Of a stretch of 64,000 bases of DNA, positions 1-13,499 are shown one piece after another. How positions within the stretch are numbered: the first letter of the stretch is position 1; every line of letters starts with the position of its first letter. A program made the position numbers and the translations under genes. Location: NCBI RefSeq assembly GCF_014805625.2, contig NW_023998416.1, forward strand, positions 12,261,589 to 12,325,588, given 5' to 3'. The notes below the pieces were generated by a model that saw nothing but the letters and a program-made list of their open reading frames with translations, searched no databases and was not told the origin of the DNA. The DNA comes from Glossina fuscipes. Taxonomy: Eukaryota > Arthropoda > Insecta > Diptera > Glossinidae.

Positions 1-3000
1 ATGTATGTCTCTACGTAAATATATATGTATATATATATATATATATATAGATATATGTAGATATATATTTTTATGTATATACGTAAGTTTAAGTTTGTAA
101 ATTCACTATAAAGTCATTTGGTTGTTTTGTTGTTTTATTAATTCTTTTCTTGTTTTCTTCTACTGCCTCTGTACGTTCGTATGACTGAGTTTGTGCAGGA
201 ATCATTCATCGTTTGTCTACATTGGTTCTTTTTTTTTCTGCCTGAGTATATATATATATATACAATACGTTTACTTTCATATATGCAGTCAGTTAAGTCT
301 ATATTTTATCGCATGCTTTTACCGTTTCTGTTGTTATTCTTATTGTTTTTGTTATTATTATTATTGTCGTTGTTGTAGTTGTTTTGTAATTTTGCAAGGA
401 CGTTAATTGTTTTAATTTTATTTTCGTTCAAAAAACAATATCTTCTTCTTTTTTTTTTTAAATAAATGCATAAATAAATGAAAAAAAAAAAAAATAATAA
501 AAACATAAGGTATGTCTGCGGGAGATAATTTTCATTCTTTACTCTCTTTGATATATTGAGGTTATTGAGTTGAAAATTTCTTTTATTTTTAATTTTTTGA
601 ATGCATGCGTGTGGGTGTACGTAGACATGTGCTCTACATAGTAATCGAATATTGTTATTGAATTTAAGTCTGTTATTATTCAAAGGAATTTCTATTAAGG
701 ATTTTCATCGAAAACAGTTTATGTCACAAGTTCACTAATACGATTATTAAGAATTCCTCTCACCAAATTGCTAAAGTACCTAAGTTATAGAGAATTTCTT
801 ATAAAAATGGATTTACCATTTGAAACACTCAAAAACATTATTATCTGAAGGGTAGCAACGTCCCGGATGGCGTTAGGGAAACGGTACTACTAAACAATTA
901 CAACTTTTTTAAAGTAAATCAATTAATTATATACGATTTACATATTAATTCATTTTAATTTTGAAAAAAAAGAATAAATTTCGATTTGAGATATCTTTCT
1001 GCCATCCGAGGGTTTTGCATCATTGGATAAGACTCCGCTGTTTGCTATGAAAGAGTATAAGTGGAACTATAGGGTACTCAATGAAACTATAACTTCTCTA
1101 CTTGAAAGTGCTACCTTTAAACTCTACGCAACTCAGGATCTTATCACACTAAAAAATATACAATATAGTCTTTGTTTATAACGAAGAAATTCGGTGGATA
1201 GCCTTAAAAAGCAGAGTGATCTCTTCGCACGGAATTTGTCTTATATGTAAAAGGTAGCAGATGTAGTGGCTGGCGAAGGGCACTTTTTTTTTTTTATATT
1301 AACGGTATGATGAATTTTGTACAATAAAGCCACGGAAAGAAAAACCCGGAAGCAAAGTTGCCCCCTCTTACATTTATTATACATTACAAATATATCAAGG
1401 AAAAATAGTCTCTAATCATTTTATTTCTCTCCTTCAGCAAAGTAATAAATTAATTCGTTACGTCAACTAAGCATTAAGAAACTTTTTAAAACTGAAGGCT
1501 GAGCTGAAGAGTTTTAGTTGTAGTTAGAAAACCTGCTAAGCTTCAGATAATTTAAAAAAAAGTCTTTTACTCAATAAAAAAACGATTCGCTAAAAATGTG
1601 CGATCTAACCGTTTCAGCCGTTTCAGTAGGAATGATACAATCTCATCTTAAAATTGTGGCCATATTTAAAATTATTAAATTCCTTTGTTTTTCTTAGTTA
1701 CATCTAACTTATCCAAATACTTTATCGAAATAGTCGTTCCTATATTGTGACATTTCGTGCACTTTCGCCTTTTCACGCTTGATACAGTCGTTTCATTGTG
1801 CTCGCTGTTCGCCATGTATCCCTGCGCCACTAAGGCGAAGGAATGCTCGAAGTAATGCTAATATTGCTTTCTTTCTGTTTGCTGATGTATCCTTATTTCT
1901 TTGTAAATGAGAATCTTGATCCCGTAACCGGGCGGGCACATAGACATATTCACGATTATTTCATGGGATGCACTGGGATATGTTGAGTTAAAAAAAAATT
2001 AGTTTCTACAAGAGGAGGCAACTTGCCACGCAACTTTTCAAACTTTCGACCTATTGCGGTGATGCAATAATTTTAAGAAATTCCGACATCAAGTGATCTT
2101 CAAGAAAATGCTTTTAAGACTTGTGGAATTACTTCTTGTAGGTTTCTTGTAGGTCTACAACAACACCCGAGACATATTGTTCGTTCCTTACTAGTAAAAG
2201 TATGCCAAACATAGTGAAAAAGTTTTCAAGAATTGGATTCGTGAGATTCGTTTAGGAATGAGAAGAAGCCATAGTAGCCATTCGAATGACGCTGTACGTA
2301 AAGTTTGCTCTTTCGGGTCTTTTGAGTGGACTTCGTTTTCGTACTAAGAGCTATGACACGAGTTTATTGATGTATTTTTTTGTAGCCGTTGGCCATCGTT
2401 CAAACTACGTACGTGCCTATTACGTAAGCTTATTTAAATGCTTTATGTCATTTGTATGCTGGCCTTCTGGATCTCCTGCAAATTTTCCACAATATTTTCA
2501 AAGAATCCGCATGATTTCAAGAGAAAAATTTAAAGCAAAGGATTTGTGAGTCCGAAAATCGCAAAGCACTGAGAAAAAAAGGAAGAGTTCTGTGCTATAA
2601 ACACCGGATAGTATATATTGTCCTAATATTGCTAGCGTCAGCTTGATGCTTGATCGATATTAATATTAGTTGGGAAGAATTAATTTGTAATAGAAACTAA
2701 GCGATTCAATCAGGGAATTCCGTGCCTCAAACTGGACAAGCAAATCAGGTAAGAGGTTAAAAGGATTTAATTCCTTTCTTTTTTTGTATTTGCTTCAGGA
2801 ATAGCGCGATGATCTAAGAATTAAACAGCGTAAGGCTCTTCACAATGATAAACGTACATATCGTATTGGACAAAAAACATGATTTACAGGCTTATTTTGG
2901 CATCCTTACCGGTCATTAGACATAAATGTTTGCGACTACATTGTCTTGTCATAGTGTTTGTTACTTTATATCAAATTTGGTATACTAAAGCTCTCCAATA

Positions 3001-3381
3001 TAAATTTTATTATAAAACAAAAGCACAAGCTTTGTGACTTGTGAACTGTTGCTTAGAATAGTTGTTTGTTACCCTGAGAGTAGCGTAATTTGCTGATATT
3101 AGATGAAGCCGATAACTCAAAGTCGCGGTATACATATGACGTGCTTTGCAGTAGGTTTTCAAATACCTGTTGACTTTAAAATTCATTACATTTAGTAAAC
3201 TTTAATGTTGACTAAACCATCAAAAGCGTCCTTACATATTAATACATTTTAATGGATTTCCTGCGCAGTTGAAAACTAATCGAAATATGAAATTTTATGT
3301 AAATTTAATAAAAATTCGTCGAAAATATTCATTTGTGAGTCAAGTGCATTTTCACCTTTTCCGTCTTCCTTTTCCTCTCTA

Positions 3382-3384
<3 letters not shown>

Positions 3385-3432
<48 letters not shown>
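3385..3432. repeat. (CT)n microsatellite
   Basis: About 24 uninterrupted CT dinucleotides, preceded by pyrimidine-rich sequence. On the minus strand this is a GA tract of the kind bound by GAGA factor. Confidence 0.95.
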
Positions 3433-3435
<3 letters not shown>

Positions 3436-6400
3436 ACTCTTTTCTATTTGTGCTGCAAACATCAATTGAAGTATAGCGTGAGCAGAAACGAGTATAGATA
3501 GTAATATAAAACGAAAGCACATTCCAGTACTTCATTAATTTTCACGACATTTCTGGCTAGCAATACAGTCAAAAACTTTGTCATTCCAGCTGAAGGCATG
3601 AAAGTAAGGATACTTATAAGCCTAGCCATTCGTACGTTGTCTGGTGTTTCATGTTATCAACATTTACATTCTATGTATTTGCTATTTGCGCTCTATTCTC
3701 CAATCTCCAATCCCTCCTCACCATCGAAAAAAAGAGCAAAAAAAAATTGGAAGTTGCTAGTTAGTTATTCTTTTTTCGATTTTTATTTTTTTATGTGTCC
3801 CTCTTACTTCCTTTTTTCTTTTTCTGGTTTAACAATTCGTAACAGTAGTACTTCGTTATTATGCTGAGCTTCTTGCCAAGGGTCTGTGTAATTTTTTATT
3901 TTTCGTTATCATCCTTTAGCAAAAAAATTAAAAAACAACGAAAGAGTAGTATAAAGTCCAACGTTACCATCTTAGTAAGCATAGGTAAGGAATACGCCAT
4001 CAAATGCCTTTTAAATGCTTACACCTTCTGCCGCCAAACTGTGTCCACCACACTGTTTTTGTTTTACATCTGCATTCTCGTTTTTCTATGCATGCTGTTG
4101 TCAGCATTTACGTACGCTTCCTAAGCAACCCCTTAATTTTTAGTCTTCATCATATTCTATAAAAATACTACCAGAGTTTTACTCTTATGAGAGAAGGATA
4201 CCATTTATTTTTTTCTCTGTTAATGCCAAGGAGCAGAGCCAGTCAACTATCTCTATCTAAAATTGGTCTTCGTTTCCATTTTAATTTTTTTTCCTTTTTT
4301 TTTTTTTTTTTGTTCGTCCTATACATCCTTTATAATGCATCCAAATCGAAAGAATATAAACGAGTTGAGATATGGGGAAAATGAGCGAAAACAAAAAAAA
4401 ACTTTCAATTTTGTTGAGAAGTTAAGTTGAAGCTTTAAATTTACCTCTTTCGAAATAATTATTGCGAAGCCTAAAGAATGAGCATCTTCAACGTCTTTAG
4501 TATTTTCTACAAATTGCAACAATAAATGAAGATTGTCTCTCTGTCTCTTCTTATCTTAGCTCCCATTTAACACTGACGCTAAATATTTACAAGTGGTGTG
4601 GCATGTATTAAAAAAACCTTGAATTAAACCAGATATTATACCTTGAATATGCTCCTATTTAATAATCGCTAATTCTTGTCTTTTCTTTTTAAGTGATTAT
4701 GTGTTAGTTGGTCGATCAGAACTATTGTCGCAACCAAAGTTTAGATATAACATATTATAGAATAATCTCTGTTGAAATCTGCAAGTTATTAACAGTAATA
4801 AGAGTAATAGGCTCGCGAGAAAATTCTTGCGTATTTTAATACCTAAAGCTAGTTGTACTCATCAGGCCAAGCCGAACAGGTAGAATGCTTTGCATAGTAT
4901 TCTTTGTTGCATACCCACCGCGATACATAAGACCCTTCCACTCTCATTTTCTTTAACTGCAGAGTGAATTATGGCCAGTGAATAAAGTGCATTTGGTTTG
5001 AGTTCCCGAAAGGAACCAACGCAACGGTTGTTTGTACAAACTCATCTCAGACGTTAGGAAGTGAAGTTGTAAATGCATGGATCTGTCAAAGTTAGTTTGC
5101 AAATCTCTTTCGAGTTGCTTCAGTCCCACAGAGGATCGTCAATCTGGACGATAATGACATTTTGACGTACACGTTGCAAAATAACCCATATTTAAAATCT
5201 CTACGATGTCTTATGATGCGGAATAGGTTCACTGCCCGAAAGATGCCAGAAAGTGGCAAATGCGTAACCAGTTTTTTATAATAAAGCCTCAAAACCTGAG
5301 AAAAACGTCAAAAGAACCCAAATTATATGCCAAATGTGTATGCGTTTAATACGCAAATTCGAAATGGCTTGAGATATCTTGGTTAATGGCAGTTTAATAT
5401 TTTAACATCCCCAAAAAAAATTGCATCGTACCGAACCGTAACATGAAATTAGATATTCTGACTAGCGGTAAAAAATTATGTCGCATAATCTTTGCGATGT
5501 CCTACTATCCGTTCAGACATCACGCGCGAAACTAAAAACCCAGGTCTGTAAGCAAACGAATGGGTTTACCTAACCGTTCATCAAGATATTGCCTTTCTAT
5601 CTTTTATTTCAATTAAAACCGCTTGACCTCCTCGACCAGCTTCAGATTAGAAATTGGGTACCTTTACAAAATTTTAGATAATTAATTTATCAGCCATTAA
5701 GCTCAACTCACGTCTACGCTCTAGAAATATGCGTTAGAAGCAGTTTGAAACCTCAATACGATAATAGCTGCAAAGCTGCAAGAAGAATACCAGAATAAGG
5801 GGAGTAATTAGGAAGGGCGAAGAAGAGAATTATATAAATGCTAATAATTATAAATTGCGGTTTACTTTTAAGCTGAAGCTGTGCTTTACAGAAATAGATT
5901 TGATCATATTTGCAATGTAACATAACAACGTGCTTGCGTCTTTGAAAACTGTCTTCTTCCCTGAAAAATAACATGACACAGTCGAATATCATTTGAATAT
6001 CAACAATGAGAATTTTTTAAAGATATGTATTTGTTTTAATAAGATGAAAATAGTAGTAGTGGATAAGTTCCCGTTCAAATGAAGTTCTCATCTCACACAT
6101 ATAGACCAAGTTAGTCCATTTCATTCATTGTTGTCTATTTTTGTTGTGTATAAAAAGTATAAAAAGTAAAATGTCTTTCCTTTGTTTTCTTCTATTCGAG
6201 GCTGCTTCAATAAATTGCTTACGCCTCTCTGATACAATTTGACCAGAATGCACTTCATTTTCCATCAAGCGAAATCGACTAAAAAGACAAAAAAAAAAAA
6301 TTTCGAAGACCAGCGATTCAATACTCAGTAAAGTGCTTCCAGGAAAAAAAAAAAAAAAAAACAAAATTTTTCTATTCATAAGCTACCGAAAAACCAACAC

Positions 6401-7919
6401 CAACACCAATACAACCCGTAAAAAGAAAAAATAAACTGACGAGTTGTCCATTGTGTATGAGTACCTCGAACAATTTAACAAAATTTGGTCTTCACTTATG
6501 TTATGAATGCGTATTCAACGCAAACATGTCTAGGCAGACATATATACATATACGTATACATATGCATTTAGTTCTTACTTGAATGGCTATGCCAGTGTCA
6601 TCTTTTGTGTCTAGGGTATTTTTCACTAACTCCCGTTTTACATCGATTACGAAGACTGAAACAGCACTCAGCGCACATACACATGCATTACATGCATTAC
6701 AACATTCTAGGTTCTTATTTTCCTCGTTTCCATGTATATACACTATCTACAGTTTTTTTTTTTAAGGTTTGCGTTTTGAAAAAGTTAAAAATTGCTTTAG
6801 CTTGTTTTGATAGCAGGATGTTTTCACTCATACAGCTAACCGTTTAAATATATATATATATATATAAAATATATACATATATATATTGTAAGAGCACGTG
6901 TACATAGGATTGTGTGTAAATGTATTTAGTGTTCACTACGTAAATTGGTCTAAAGTTAATTGAAGTTTTTCGTTCATGTAGTTGGTTATTAAATAAGAAA
7001 GAACAATTAAGAGCTTAGTTTCCCAACAACAATAACTGTCGACTTTCTAAACGATGTGTGGCTTCCCTCCTCCTCCTCTACGTTTCACATTCTTTTATGC
7101 TTCCCGTTCAACGACAACTTGTGTGTGCAAGACTTGTTTAAGCGAATAAAAGTTAAAAAGTAGAGTCATTTTTACATATCAATAAAAGGTCGAATTAGCC
7201 TTCGAGACATTGATATTTTATTATTACTTTCAAGAATTTTCGGCTACATGTTCATGAAATTGAAGTGAATTTTTTGATTTTAATAAATTTTTTCCCCTTT
7301 TTTTCTGTTTTGTAAATGCATTATTTTCAATTCAACTATTTCAACTAAATGCTCTCTTTCGCATTCCCCCAGTGCGGATATGAACATAATTCTTAAACCC
7401 GTAAGCGCTGAGAATAGCATTTTTTTTAATATTTTGGAGTTCGAGAGAGTTCGGTCCGTTTTTTTTTTTTTTTTTTTTGTGGTCAAAAGTGCATTTATTT
7501 CCGGAGAAAATGAATGAAGGCGATAATATTGTCGATCGCTAATATTTCCTATCTATCAAGCAGTTTTCGAGTTACACCTCGAAAATTTGTCTCTTCTTTT
7601 GAGACTATCGTCAAAACAATTTATATTTGTTTATCATCATAAGAATCGAAATCTACCGCTCGAGCAAGTAATAAGTCATCTGTTGGGAGTGGCAAATAAG
7701 GAATGTCTGCTGATAACAATTGGTAGGGTACTGCAGATTAAAGCCGCGCATATTTTCTAAGTTTTGTTATATGGCACCGAATTGCTTTGTGCTAAAAACT
7801 TACGACGGCATGATTTTGAGCCCGTCTTTTGTCGCAATTGCTTCAATCATTGTTGGTGGCACCGCTTAGTTATAGAAAATCGGAACCTCTTGCACACAGA
7901 TTGGTCTCGCCAACGAGCC

Positions 7920-8143
7920 AAAGACTACGCCTACTGTAAAGCGCGTAAAATCTGAAAATACTTCTTATTCTCCAAGGAAAAATTTGCCGATTTCTGTTCA
8001 TCACTCATAAATTATGAAAGATAGAAGGGCGAATAGTCCAAATCAATCAAAGGGTACGCCCCGTGTAAAGCGCAAAGTGAAAACACTTCGAATTCTCTAA
8101 GCAAAAATTTTTAGGCTTCATCTCGTTACTTATAAATTGCGAG
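7920..8143. repeat. Diverged tandem repeat, period about 129
   Basis: Copy 1 (7920-8020) and copy 2 (8049-8143) align along their length, both running from AAAG..TACGCC through TGTAAAGCGC and a CAAAAATTT-like part to a TATAAATT-like end. An old local duplication, not coding as far as I can see. Confidence 0.65.
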
Positions 8144-9318
8144 ATTAGAAAACTGAAATTTCCTAAATTTATTTTATAGAGAATCCTTCTATTCATGTTC
8201 AAAAATCATAATAAACACAAGTCGGCCGCGCCCGCACGAAGTTAAAAACGATCAAATTTTCATATTTTTCACTTTATTCTAAATAAAATCTGTTTCCCTT
8301 GAAAGACCTTAATACTCATATAGTAGTAATAGGTTGCAATACTAATTTTATTCTGTCACAACGGAATGAGATGAGGACATTGCTGAGATAAAATGAAAGG
8401 GTGGATGCACAAGATTTGGCGCCAACATAATGCAATCTTTCTACTTATTATGTCCTTTTTTAGTTTAACTGTAAAACACACCCCGGTTTTTATTTCCGCA
8501 TTAGAAAAATTTCGTTGTAATAGATTTGTCATTGAAACGCCCACCTTGTGGCACCCTCTGTCGAGCACCCACATCGAAGCAAACCATGTCGTAGCAAATT
8601 GCTTAATGACTAGCATGAAACCAAATCTTTCCATACTAACATAGTTTTGGTACACATTATGATGAAAGCGTGCAACTTATTTGCTTGGGTGTTTAATTAC
8701 TTAATGCATTGTTTCTTAAAATTCATAATTACATCATTGCGATTCCAGCCAGCTCTAAAAATTCGATTAAACAAAAACGAATTAAAATTTATTTTTCTTC
8801 ACGTAATTAAGGGAATAGCCCAACAAGTCGTGTCAAAATAAATAATTATTGATGATGTCATAAAACACATTGAAAATTCAACAAGACTCAGAATTTTAGA
8901 GCCCCTCCAAATTGTTTTTGCTTGCATGAAGAAAAAGTCTCGTGCTAAAGTAATCCGAACTGAAGATGACTTGAAAAGCTTACAAGATGGTAAAGTTTTT
9001 TCTTACTGTTATCAGATAACTTACATCATAATGGGATGCAGGCTTATGCATACGTATGAATTTATCGTATGCTGAAAATCAAGAACAATTAAAATAAGTT
9101 TGATGACAACAACTAAAGAGGAAAAAATAATAATAATAATAATACAAATAATCAAGCAAACGAACACAACTGAAATGCATTGAATGAGTCAAATTCAAAA
9201 GCTTTAGCAAATGTCAGATTAAAGATAACCTTATTGGCAAAACTATTATATTAGGTATTAGGAAATACACTAAAGAAAGCTTATCAAATCTCCTACTAAA
9301 TAAATAATAAATTAAATG

Positions 9319-9365
9319 TATAAAAATTGTAATTTTAAAAATATCATAAATTAACCGAATCAGTT
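9319..9365 (+). promoter_or_regulatory. Possible core promoter of the mucin-like gene
   Basis: TATAAAA lies at 9319-9325 and an arthropod-type initiator TCAGTT at 9360-9365, about 52 bases before the ATG. The spacing, about 43 bases from TATA to the initiator A, is longer than the usual 30 or so. The TATA may therefore be chance in such AT-rich DNA; the initiator is the better site. Confidence 0.35.
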
Positions 9366-9416
9366 TCCAAACAGATTTCTTAGTGTAAACATTGATTTTT
9401 GGTGAATCTCTTGAAA

Positions 9417-11217
9417 ATGGGTTATGGCTTTAGGATAACCTTAACGATAGTTTTTTTAGTTAAGGTAATTTTAGAAAAGTGCAAACATTTGAACAGATTT
9501 AGACAGATATATAAAAAATGCGATTCTTTTGGAATTTTTCTAGCTATTAAGCTTTACGGAAGGCTTCTATCGTCATCCAGATGCAGAGATGGTACCTAGC
9601 AACGATAATGATGGCGTTAATTTTCATGAGCAAATGATTTTGGAAGCTGCCGTTAGACGAGGAATGGATCCGGAAGCAGTTTTAACTGTTCTGCGTACTG
9701 GACAACCTGTGACTAAAAAACAAACGGATCCGAATGGCACCACAAAGACAACGACTTACTCTCTTGGTCCTGACGGCACTATAAACAGCAAAACTCATAT
9801 ACAGTATGTATCGAGACACCGCGCCCGACCTATGCCTATTCCTTCCCACACTAACCCGTGGCTACAAAACCCAAGAGCGCATCCGCCGGGTAGAACCCAT
9901 GTTCAGACATTCATAGGACCTAATGGTGAAAGGGGTATTGTAAGAAGTTGGTCTTCTGGGCCGGAACCAATACCGGAACCGGAGCCAGAAGTACCTGAAA
10001 CACCTACACACCCGGAAGAAAACTACTGGCCTAATTTCAATTTTGGCCCCGAAACTAAACCTTGGGAGCCTACTCCTGAAGAGGAAGATCCTGAATGGAA
10101 AATTTTTGACGATGATTTTGAAGAGCAGACCACAACCCCAAACCAAGTTAAACCTACAACCATGAAAACTTGGAGTTGGCCTGATTTAAAGCATATGCCA
10201 CGCACAACTACACCAAGTAGCACAACAACCACAACATCAACAACAACAACAACGACATCAACTACGACATCGAAACCAAAAATTGAGAAAACTACTCCGA
10301 AGTTACCAAGCTTAGAGGAGTTTTTAGAACAACAATATGGTTCGAAAGCAACCACCACATCTACAGCGACCCCAGCAGAACCTCTAACCACCACATCAAA
10401 AAATAAGGAAGAAGAAGAGACGGAAGAAACTACACCACAACCAACGACCGCTGATCCCATAACTACTACTTGCAAACCAGAAACAGAAGATGATGGAAAA
10501 GAGAAGTTTGGAAGCGAAAAACCTCCCAAGAATCCTACAACATCTGAGAGTGTTACGCCAGCGTTCGCAAAAGATAATCCGGAAACCACGACCGAAAAGC
10601 CCGTACAAAACATAAATGTCAACGATCTCCCCGTCAATGAAATTCTTTTCAATGGTCAGCCTATAGACGAAAGCTTTCTTAAGGCATTACCGCCAGAGTT
10701 AAGACCCCAACCATTACCTGGACGAACCGTATCAATTGAATATATTCCGCAGACTCTAAGATCAGCACTGCAAACCGATCCTGAACTATTGATGAAACTA
10801 AAAAGAGCCGGAATTAATCCTGAAGGTGTAATTCACGTTGAAGGTAATATTATAACCAATATGGCAATTCAACCAACGGGTCGGGCAATAGTCACCACAA
10901 GCAGATTACGTCCTGATCCTCCCTATAGAGATACACATACCTACGACTTTTTTGTACCGTCGTTATCTCGACCTTACATTTATTCTCGCCTACAACCCAC
11001 TTATTTAACACGACCAAATAGTATCGAACAATTTTTAACTAAATTCGATTTATCTAAATCCTTAATTTACGCTAACAGCGGTAAAATGGTAAAAAAATAC
11101 ATAGATGATGAGGGTTGTGTACTAACGGCAACTTTTGCTTTAAGCCAGCCAAGGGTATTTGATGGCTATAATCCAGGGCCTTACGATGAAGCGATTCCTA
11201 AGGAGCCGATTAAATAA
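9417..11217 (+). CDS. Secreted Thr/Pro-rich mucin-like protein (two exons, join 9417-9464 and 9544-11217)
   Basis: Exon 1 codes for a hydrophobic N-terminus (MGYGFRITLTIVFLVK) and ends at an AAG|GTAATT donor. A 79-base intron ends at TTTTTCTAG, and both junctions are in phase 0, giving 573 residues. The signal peptide probably ends near residue 20-23. After it come a conserved-looking N-terminal block (about residues 46-85), a Pro/Glu-rich acidic stretch (about 157-213), a Thr tract (about 235-259) typical of O-glycosylated mucin-like linkers, a Thr/Glu-rich part, and a C-terminal block (about 395-480). RRGMDPEAV (54-62) and KRAGINPEGV (436-445) look like two copies of one short motif. An extracellular, cuticle, gut or eggshell role is possible but is inference; I do not recognise the family. 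The start was chosen for its signal peptide. Codon use and the long open frame make the gene itself secure. Confidence 0.85.
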
Positions 11218-11311
11218 ATTGACTTCCAAAAGTTTCTTCTTGAAAAAATGTGATAAACGAAACCTAAAACGAAAGCATTTGTTAATTGCAGAAAAGAATC
11301 AAAATTTTGGC

Positions 11312-11328
11312 AATAAAACAACAATAAA
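11312..11328 (+). terminator. Poly(A) signals of the mucin-like gene
   Basis: Two AATAAA hexamers, at 11312-11317 and 11323-11328, lie about 95-110 bases after the stop codon. They would give a short 3' UTR. The hexamer is frequent in AT-rich DNA, but position and duplication fit a real signal. Confidence 0.55.
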
Positions 11329-11339
11329 AATCTTTTTTA

Positions 11340-12940
11340 TTTTTAAAGAGAGAATGTTTAAATGAAAAACAAGTAAGAAAAATGAATCCATCATATTATA
11401 CAAATGACCTTGAAGCGACGCCTTTTTAGGCGGTATGGTGTATTTTTTCTCTGCAATATTATGTAATTGTAAACACATGATTCAAACTTGATCTGGGTTA
11501 AGAGTGTAAGTAAGCCAACTCTTTTCTTGTCAGATATGCTCAACCGCTGAGGGAATATCCCCGATACGTGGAACACGTGGTGGTCAGTAGAAAATGGGGA
11601 AAGACGCGATGACCGCAGTCCAGTGGGTGTATGCCAAATCGATAAGTTCTAAATCTATACCGACTGTGCATCCACTATAGCTACGATCCAAAGAAGCTTT
11701 ACCACATTTTACCTCTTTACTCACCGAGCATTCACTGTCGGTATATGCATACACCAATGATAATTAAATATGGTTTTCCGCATTGGGAATTAAGCCAGGG
11801 TATGCCGCGCTTTTAATTACTTGGCTATCGTATAAGCCATTTGAAATTTTTTGCAGCCTAATCAAAGATTGGAAGGGTTTTTATATCATTTTTTCTTTTT
11901 TGGACAAGAAAATCCTCTCCACGATAGCTCTCCTTCCAGAACTACGGGGAAAATTTCCTTTCAAGCAATTAAGAGGAAGCTAATTACAGGACGCATTCCC
12001 CAGGCTTTGCACTGAAAATTGTCAAGTTCCACCCATTGTTGAAGCAAGCATTCATTCATTTATTATTTTCAAATCGAAATCCGACTATTACGGAAATTTA
12101 GCGAATTGGCAGAGAGTTAAGGCAAGATTGCATATATAGCGATAGAAAATGCATATTTAGGACAACTTTTAAATAGTAAACTTAGCCTAATGAATGTGTT
12201 TCTAGGAGTTCCGAGAAAAAGAGTATATATGGTAAGCACACGATCATTTTCAACTGACAAAAGGAGTTAAAGAAATTGAACTTATTTAGGATATAATGCA
12301 TAGCATAAATATATGTGCAAAAACCAAAAAAGGGAAGAGATTATATACACAAAAATTGGAAAAGTTTTGTCAGATGTCTGTCTGTCCATGATACATTCGG
12401 AATATTCGAGGTACATAAAATATTTATATATAGATTTTCAATACATTTTCCAGAGCTCGAAATTAAAATCGCTTGAGCAAACTCGAAAAAACTAAACTTA
12501 AGCTAAACTTAAGAACTTACCGTAGTTTCCTTTGGATTTCTGCAATAGAATTAAAAATTTTGCAAAAACAAATCGTAATGCATTTATTCAAGCAAAATAC
12601 TACGCAAATATATTCGAATGATTCTAATTATAAAATATATCTTTTTTTTTTGTGTTTTTTTTTTTTTTTTTTCAATTATATATAAAACATTAATAAGTGA
12701 TAATATAATGCGTAATAATATTACTAAAGCACTAAGAGATAAAAAGCAAAGAAAAAGCAGCAAATGTATGATAATAATGCATTCATTACAAATGAGTTTA
12801 TTAAAAACTTGTCTTTCTTTATAGTAGAAATAATTAATAATTAATTGAAAAATTTAAAGAAAAACAAAAATAATGTAAAAAAAAACAAAAAAAAAAAAAA
12901 ACGAGATCTAAGCTTAAAATATAAAAAGAAAAAAAATTGT
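11340..12940. other. Gene-free stretch between the convergent genes
   Basis: AT-rich with poly-T at about 12641-12672. It contains the dispersed-repeat segment near 11611-11641, an imperfect inverted pair around 11657-11745 (ATACCGAC..GTG arms), and a 'gtctgtctgtcc' remnant near 12375. Undetected 3' exons of the NOL4-like gene could lie here. Confidence 0.5.
11611..11641. repeat. Dispersed repeat, copy A (see 34390)
   Basis: The segment GACCGCAGTCCAGTGGGTGT followed by ATGCC recurs with few changes at 34390-34420. Two copies 23 kb apart in unrelated flanks indicate an interspersed element, possibly the 5' part of a SINE. Confidence 0.6.
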
Positions 12941-12946
12941 AAATAT

Positions 12947-13081
12947 TTAAAAAATATGTTTACGCAGCTTTGGATCGATTTTCTTCAGATATTGATGAAG
13001 TAACCTTTCTCGGTTTATTGCAGTTTGCCGATATAATATACTTTTAGTTGTTCTGATTATACAAATTTCTGTAGCGCAGTT
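12947..13081 (-). other. Short open frame, possible terminal exon of the NOL4-like gene
   Basis: A 44-codon open stretch on the minus strand ends in TAA at 12949-12947. It reads lysine- and leucine-rich peptide such as RERLLHQYLKKIDPKLRK, unlike the simple translations around it. A TACAG acceptor at 13069-13070 would open it in phase 1, which does not fit the phase-0 donor at 13883, so at least one more exon would be needed between them. I see no match to vertebrate NOL4 C-termini. It may be chance. Confidence 0.2.
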
Positions 13082-13499
13082 TTAGTCGTTTATTTGGTTT
13101 TTTTTTTTTTAAAAGACAAGCAGCTCATAAACAGAAGCAAAGTTTTACAAAGCCAGGCATTTCATAGAAAAAAGTAAACTAGATTAGTTAAAATTATTTT
13201 GGTTTTTATAAAAAAAAAAAGAAGTACATTTTTGTAAAAGAATTTTCTTTCAAAACAAAATATAATTCAAAAAGCATTATTTAATTAAAAAAATTTACTA
13301 AAAGCATTGCCTATTTTTACGCATAAGCATAAAAATTTTTTTTTAATAAGACTATACCTAATAAACGCAAAAAACAATTAATAAAAAATGAATAAAAATT
13401 TGGAAAAATACGAATATAAAAAAATTCAAGTTGTGTTTCGAAAAGTGCTTATCGATCGAAAGTAATTTCCTTTCAAAAATTTGATTTTTTTCTTTCTTT

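Larger units (their letters stand above)
1..9318. other. Gene-free region left of the mucin-like gene
   Basis: Both strands were checked. Only short frames in low-complexity or AT-rich sequence are present, none with convincing coding character. It holds a (TA)n tract near 20-75, the (CT)n tract at 3385-3432, poly-T and poly-A runs, a (TA)n tract near 6848-6867 and the diverged 129-base tandem repeat at 7920-8143. Around 8356-8655 both strands are open for 80-100 codons, but neither frame is recognised. Confidence 0.6.

Noticed and set aside
8356..8655. Overlapping open frames on both strands (99 and 83 codons)
   Set aside because: No recognised transposase or other domain, no terminal repeats seen; composition does not separate it from chance.
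9862..10652. Minus-strand frames of 94-209 codons over the mucin-like gene
   Set aside because: Poly-Val/Ser translations of the Thr-rich coding strand, so shadows of the real gene.
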